Source of the DNA: Escherichia whittamii
GTDB lineage: Bacteria; Pseudomonadota; Gammaproteobacteria; Enterobacterales; Enterobacteriaceae
NCBI RefSeq assembly: GCF_014836715.1
Contig: NZ_JACSQI010000008.1
Location: forward strand, 1 to 64,000
Reading direction: 5' to 3'
DNA: 64,000 nucleotides
Below, piece by piece: positions 59,473 through 64,000 of the stretch. The notes beneath the pieces were generated by a model. The model worked only from the letters and a program-made list of their open reading frames with translations. It was not told the DNA's origin and did not search any database. Positions within the stretch are counted from its first letter, which is position 1. Each line of letters opens with the position of its first letter. The translations under genes were made by a program, and so were the position numbers.

Positions 59473-62400
59473 TTACTGCGCCTGCACGCGCAACTCTGCT
59501 GCGCTACGACTACGGTGACCCAGCAGTGCTTTTACATCACTGGACTTCGGTTTAACCAGCGCGAATTTAGTGGCGAAGGTTGACCAGTTTGCCAGAATCT
59601 CTTCACCACGCTGAGAACCGGTATGCTGCACATGCTCGGTGATAAGACCACGCAGATGCTCTTCATGGATAGCTAAATCATCAACGCTTAGGACCTCCAC
59701 CAGTTCCGGGTTAACGCGTTTGCGGAAATCGCCACTTTCGTCGAGAACGTAAGCGAAGCCGCCGGTCATGCCCGCGCCAAAGTTAACGCCGGTTTTACCC
59801 AGAATGCAGACGATACCGCCCGTCATATATTCACAACCGTTGTCGCCAATACCTTCTACCACGGTAATCGCACCGGAGTTACGCACGCCGAAACGTTCAC
59901 CCGCGCGGCCTGCAGCATACAGACGACCGCCAGTGGCGCCGTACAGGCAGGTGTTGCCGATAATGCTCGCTTCATGGCTGCGGAATGCTGAACCCACCGG
60001 TGGACGAATGGCGATTAAGCCGCCCGCCATGCCTTTACCGACATAGTCGTTAGCATCGCCCGTCAGATACAACTCCACGCCGCCCGCGTTCCACACACCG
60101 AAGCTCTGGCCTGCGGTGCCATTGAAGTACGCTTTGATAGGATCGGCAGCCAGCCCCTGATCGCCGTGCGTCTGGGCGATATAGCCTGAGAGCGATGCGC
60201 CCACGGAACGGTCGGTGTTGCGAATATCGAACCAGAAGGTTTTGCTCTGGCGCTCATCGACAAAAGGTTTCGCCTGTTGCAGCAACTGCGCGTTCAGCAG
60301 ACCGTTATCAAACGGTGGGTTGTTTTCAGTACAGTAGAGCGCCTTACCTGGATGCGGCTCGGCGGTCTCCAGCAGCTTCGACAGCGCCAGTTTCTGCTGT
60401 TTGGCGGTGAAACCGTCCAGCTCTTTCAGCAGGTCGGTGCGACCAATCAGATCCACCAGACGTGTTACGCCCAGTTGTGCCATCAGCTCGCGGGTTTCAC
60501 GGGCGATAAACTCAAAGTAATTGGTCACCTTGAACGGCAGGCCGTGATAGTGGTTCTTACGCAGTTTGTCGTCCTGAGTTGCCACACCCGTTGCGCAGTT
60601 GTTCAGGTGGCAAATTCGCAGGTATTTACAACCGAGCGCGACCATCGGACCGGTACCGAAGCCAAAGCTTTCCGCGCCAAGAATTGCTGCTTTAATGATA
60701 TCAACGCCCGTTTTCAGACCGCCATCAACCTGCAAACGAATTTTATGACGTAGACCGTTGGCAACCAGCGCCTGCTGGGTTTCCACCAGACCGAGTTCCC
60801 ACGGGCAGCCTGCATATTTCACTGACGACAGCGGGCTTGCGCCGGTGCCACCGTCATAGCCTGCGATGGTAATTAAATCTGCATAGGCTTTTGCCACGCC
60901 AGTCGCGATGGTGCCGACGCCCGGTTCGGACACCAGTTTTACGGAGATCATCGCTTTCGGGTTGACCTGTTTCAGGTCGAAAATCAACTGCGCTAAGTCC
61001 TCGATAGAGTAGATATCGTGGTGCGGCGGCGGGGAGATCAACGTCACGCCCGGCACCGAATAGCGCAGTTTGGCGATGTAAGGAGTGACTTTATCACCCG
61101 GCAACTGACCGCCTTCGCCGGGCTTCGCACCCTGAGCGACTTTAATCTGAATGACGTCGGCATTGACCAGGTACGCCGGAGTGACGCCGAAGCGACCAGA
61201 AGCGACCTGCTTGATGCGCGAGACTTTGTTGGTGCCGTAGCGCGCCGGATCTTCACCACCTTCACCGGAGTTAGAGTTGCCGCCAATGCTGTTCATTGCT
61301 TCCGCCAGCGCCTCGTGGGCTTCCGGGCTTAATGCGCCGATAGACATTGCAGCGGTATCGAAGCGTTTAAACAGTTCGCTTGCAGGTTCAACGTTATCAA
61401 TGCTGACCGTGTTTTCACCCGGAGTAATCGCCAGCAAGTCGCGCAGCGTCGTTGCCGGACGTTCGTTAACCAGCTTTGCGTATTCCTGATAGTCGCTGTA
61501 CTCGCCGCTCTGGACCGCCTGTTGCAGCGTGCGCACTACGTCCGGGTTGTAGGCGTGATATTCGCCGCCGTGGACGTATTTCAGCAGGCCGCCCTGACTG
61601 ATGGGCTTACGCGCCAGCCAGGCTCGTTTCGAAAGGTTCAGCAGGTCCTGCTGGAAGTCTTCAAAGCTCGCCCCGCCAATGCGGCTAACCGCGCCCTGGA
61701 AGCACAGGCCCACTACATCATCGTGCAGACCGACCGCTTCAAACAGTTTCGAGCAGCGGTAAGAGGCGATGGTGGAGATGCCCATTTTGGACATGATTTT
61801 GTACAAGCCTTTGTTGATGCCATTACGGTAGTTCAGCATCACGGTACGATAATTTTTGGCAATCGCCTGAGTGTCGATCAAGCGGCCCAGCGTTTCATAG
61901 GCAAGATACGGATATATAGCCGTCGCGCCGAAGCCCAGCAGTACGGCGAAGTGGTGCGGATCGCGGGCGCTGGCGGTTTCGACGATGATGTTGGCATCGC
62001 AACGCAGGCTTTGATCGACCAGACGGGTCTGGATTGCGCCAACCGCCATCGGGGCCGGAACCGGCAGGCGGTCTTTAGCGATATTCCGGTCGGAAAGCAC
62101 CAGCAATACGGTGCCGCTACGTACCATTTTTTCGGCTTTGTCGCACAGCTCTTTGACCGTCGCTTCGAGCGTGGTTTTGGTTACATCAAAGGTGATGTCC
62201 AGCGTATCTGCGCGGTAGTGCTCCTCTTTCATGGTCGTGAGCTGTTTGAAATCGGAATAGAGCAGGATCGGCGATTTAAAGCTTAAACGGTGCGCCTGGC
62301 CTTCTGCTTCGCAGAAGACGTTCATTTCACGACCGATGCTGGTGGCGAGTGACATAACATGCGCTTCACGCAACGGGTCGATTGGCGGGTTTGTTACCTG

Positions 62401-63933
62401 GGCAAACTGCTGACGGAAGTAGTCGTAAATAATGCGCGGCTGGCTGGAGAGCACGGCGAATGGGGTGTCATCGCCCATCGAACCTACTGCTTCCTGGCCG
62501 TTTTCGCCCAGCACACGGATTACGGAGTCCAGTTCTTCCGCGCTGTAGTTAAACTGTTTCTGGTAGCTGGCAAGCGTGTCATCGTCCAGTTCACGGCTAC
62601 CCACTTCTTCATCGGGTAAATCTTCAAACGGCACCAGGCGGCGGACGTTTTTCTCCATCCACTCTTTATAAGGGTGGCGGCTTTTCAGATCGTCGTCGGT
62701 TTCTGCCGAGTGCAGAATGCGCCCACCGCGGGTGTCGATCACCATCAGTTCGCCTGGGCCAACGCGGCCTTTTTCGACCACTTCGTCAGGCTGGTAATCC
62801 CAGATACCCACTTCCGAGGCGCAGGTGATCAGCTTATCTTTGGTGATGACGTAGCGCGCCGGACGCAGACCGTTACGGTCGAGGTTACAGGCAGCGAAAC
62901 GACCATCGGACATCACGATGCCCGCCGGGCCATCCCACGGTTCCATATGCATGGAGTTAAAATCGAAGAACGCGCGCAGTTCCGGGTCCATATCCGGGTT
63001 GTTCTGCCAGGCTGGTGGCACTAACAGACGCATAGCGCGGATGATATCCATCCCGCCAGCCAGCAACAGTTCCAGCATGTTATCCATGGAACTGGAGTCA
63101 GAACCAGTTTCGTTGACGAACGGCGCAGCGTCGTGCAAATCAGGGATCAGCGGCGTCTGGAATTTATAAGTACGGGCGCGCGCCCACTGGCGGTTACCGG
63201 TAATGGTGTTAATTTCGCCGTTATGCGCCAGGTAGCGGAACGGTTGCGCCAGCGGCCAGCGCGGTACGGTGTTAGTGGAGAAGCGCTGGTGGAACAGGCA
63301 GATGGCTGATTCCAGGCGCAGGTCCGCAAGATCCAGGTAGAAGCGCGGCAGATCCGCCGGCATACACAGACCCTTATAGATGTTCACCAGATTCGACAGG
63401 CTACAGACGTAGAAGTCTTTATCGGCTTCGAGGCGCTTTTCAATGCGGCGGCGGGCGATAAACAGACGGCGCTCCATATCGCGCGGACGCCAGCCTGCCG
63501 GGGCGTTAACGAAAATTTGCTCAATACGTGGCAGAGAGGAGAGGGCGATTTCACCCAGCACGCCTTCGTTGGTAGGGACATCACGCCAGCCGACAATCGA
63601 CAAGGTTTCGCGTTGTAGCTCTTCTTCAACGATGCGGCGTGCGGCGGCGGCGAGTTCAGGATCTTTATTCAGGAAGATCATCCCGACGGCGTAGTTTTTG
63701 GCTAAACGCCAGCCGCGCTCCTGCGCAACGATGCGAAAAAAGCGATCCGGTTTTTGTAACAGCAGGCCGCAACCGTCACCGGTTTTACCATCAGCGAGAA
63801 TCGCGCCACGGTGCTGCATACGGGCCAGTGCGTGTATTGCAGTACGCACTACCTTGTGGCTAGGTTCGCCTTCTATGTGGGCGATCAGGCCGAAACCACA
63901 GTTATCCCTCTCAAGGGATTTATCGTACAACAT
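59473..63933 (-). CDS. gltB: Glutamate synthase large subunit
   Basis: This 1486-residue enzyme converts glutamine and 2-oxoglutarate to two glutamates. An 11-residue propeptide precedes catalytic Cys12 (ERDNCGFG) of the class II amidotransferase. A central domain, the FMN-binding synthase barrel with 3Fe-4S cysteines ([15 protein letters not shown]), and a C-terminal beta-helix follow. I start at MLYDKSL. The open frame continues to about 63993 (an alternative longer start), and the promoter lies beyond the window. Confidence 0.97.
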   Translation of the reverse strand: MLYDKSLERDNCGFGLIAHIEGEPSHKVVRTAIHALARMQHRGAILADGKTGDGCGLLLQKPDRFFRIVAQERGWRLAKNYAVGMIFLNKDPELAAAARRIVEEELQRETLSIVGWRDVPTNEGVLGEIALSSLPRIEQIFVNAPAGWRPRDMERRLFIARRRIEKRLEADKDFYVCSLSNLVNIYKGLCMPADLPRFYLDLADLRLESAICLFHQRFSTNTVPRWPLAQPFRYLAHNGEINTITGNRQWARARTYKFQTPLIPDLHDAAPFVNETGSDSSSMDNMLELLLAGGMDIIRAMRLLVPPAWQNNPDMDPELRAFFDFNSMHMEPWDGPAGIVMSDGRFAACNLDRNGLRPARYVITKDKLITCASEVGIWDYQPDEVVEKGRVGPGELMVIDTRGGRILHSAETDDDLKSRHPYKEWMEKNVRRLVPFEDLPDEEVGSRELDDDTLASYQKQFNYSAEELDSVIRVLGENGQEAVGSMGDDTPFAVLSSQPRIIYDYFRQQFAQVTNPPIDPLREAHVMSLATSIGREMNVFCEAEGQAHRLSFKSPILLYSDFKQLTTMKEEHYRADTLDITFDVTKTTLEATVKELCDKAEKMVRSGTVLLVLSDRNIAKDRLPVPAPMAVGAIQTRLVDQSLRCDANIIVETASARDPHHFAVLLGFGATAIYPYLAYETLGRLIDTQAIAKNYRTVMLNYRNGINKGLYKIMSKMGISTIASYRCSKLFEAVGLHDDVVGLCFQGAVSRIGGASFEDFQQDLLNLSKRAWLARKPISQGGLLKYVHGGEYHAYNPDVVRTLQQAVQSGEYSDYQEYAKLVNERPATTLRDLLAITPGENTVSIDNVEPASELFKRFDTAAMSIGALSPEAHEALAEAMNSIGGNSNSGEGGEDPARYGTNKVSRIKQVASGRFGVTPAYLVNADVIQIKVAQGAKPGEGGQLPGDKVTPYIAKLRYSVPGVTLISPPPHHDIYSIEDLAQLIFDLKQVNPKAMISVKLVSEPGVGTIATGVAKAYADLITIAGYDGGTGASPLSSVKYAGCPWELGLVETQQALVANGLRHKIRLQVDGGLKTGVDIIKAAILGAESFGFGTGPMVALGCKYLRICHLNNCATGVATQDDKLRKNHYHGLPFKVTNYFEFIARETRELMAQLGVTRLVDLIGRTDLLKELDGFTAKQQKLALSKLLETAEPHPGKALYCTENNPPFDNGLLNAQLLQQAKPFVDERQSKTFWFDIRNTDRSVGASLSGYIAQTHGDQGLAADPIKAYFNGTAGQSFGVWNAGGVELYLTGDANDYVGKGMAGGLIAIRPPVGSAFRSHEASIIGNTCLYGATGGRLYAAGRAGERFGVRNSGAITVVEGIGDNGCEYMTGGIVCILGKTGVNFGAGMTGGFAYVLDESGDFRKRVNPELVEVLSVDDLAIHEEHLRGLITEHVQHTGSQRGEEILANWSTFATKFALVKPKSSDVKALLGHRSRSAAELRVQAQ

Positions 63934-64000
63934 ATCGTGAACCTCCCCCAGGCTCTGCGGGAACCCCACTACCGAACCGCTGCGCACGGGCACAGAAAGA

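Noticed and set aside
61522-62286. 254-codon plus-strand open frame opposite gltB
   Set aside because: It is antisense to gltB with no domain or ribosome site. It reflects codon bias of gltB.

Overview
The window is chromosomal DNA from an Escherichia or a very close enterobacterial relative. Nearly every protein matches, in length and almost residue for residue, what I remember of the E. coli K-12 segment running from the distal end of rrnD (about 73 min) down to gltB (about 72 min), written here in the opposite direction to the usual map. Species is inference. Three points argue against K-12 itself: msrPQ (yedYZ) sits between accB and acuI, a DUF695/RraB-like gene sits between rpsI and sspA, and yhcG lies directly next to gltD without the gltF-yhcADEF block. 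A non-K-12 Escherichia lineage (for example E. fergusonii, E. albertii or a cryptic clade) fits.

Layout. 1-911: 3' end of 23S rRNA, 5S rRNA, tRNA-Thr(GGT), a second 5S rRNA and the operon terminator. 933-5182: a polar amino acid ABC transporter (yhdWXYZ) behind a strong sigma-54 promoter match. 5504-11493: small lipoprotein yhdV, the acrEF RND efflux pump with its divergent regulator acrS, and the membrane peptide yhdU. 11577-18677: adenine methyltransferase yhdJ, dusB-fis with a stringent-type promoter, prmA-panF-yhdT, and accBC. 19073-21749: methionine sulfoxide repair pair msrPQ, then acuI. 21901-34344: csrD, the cell-shape operon mreBCD, maf-rng-yhdP, and tldD. 34418-38646: aaeR and the aaeXAB aromatic-acid efflux genes. 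38738-44683: yhcO, yhcN, argR, mdh, degS, degQ and zapG. 44877-49420: zapE, rplM-rpsI, the DUF695/RraB-like gene and sspAB. 49464-56685: dcuD, then nanR and the complete sialic acid operon nanATEKQ behind three GGTATA operator repeats. 56745-63933: the PD-(D/E)XK-family gene yhcG, then gltBD (glutamate synthase).

Most of the window is conserved core genome. There is no CRISPR array, insertion sequence or prophage. The least ordinary parts are: (1) yhcG, which carries two perfect palindromes inside its coding sequence, a near-identical copy of one just past its stop codon, and a fourth inverted repeat spanning its start codon; (2) the DUF695+RraB-like protein; (3) a 140-bp interval between 5S rRNA and tRNA-Thr, framed by a 19-bp direct repeat and filled with four consecutive GAA-loop hairpins.
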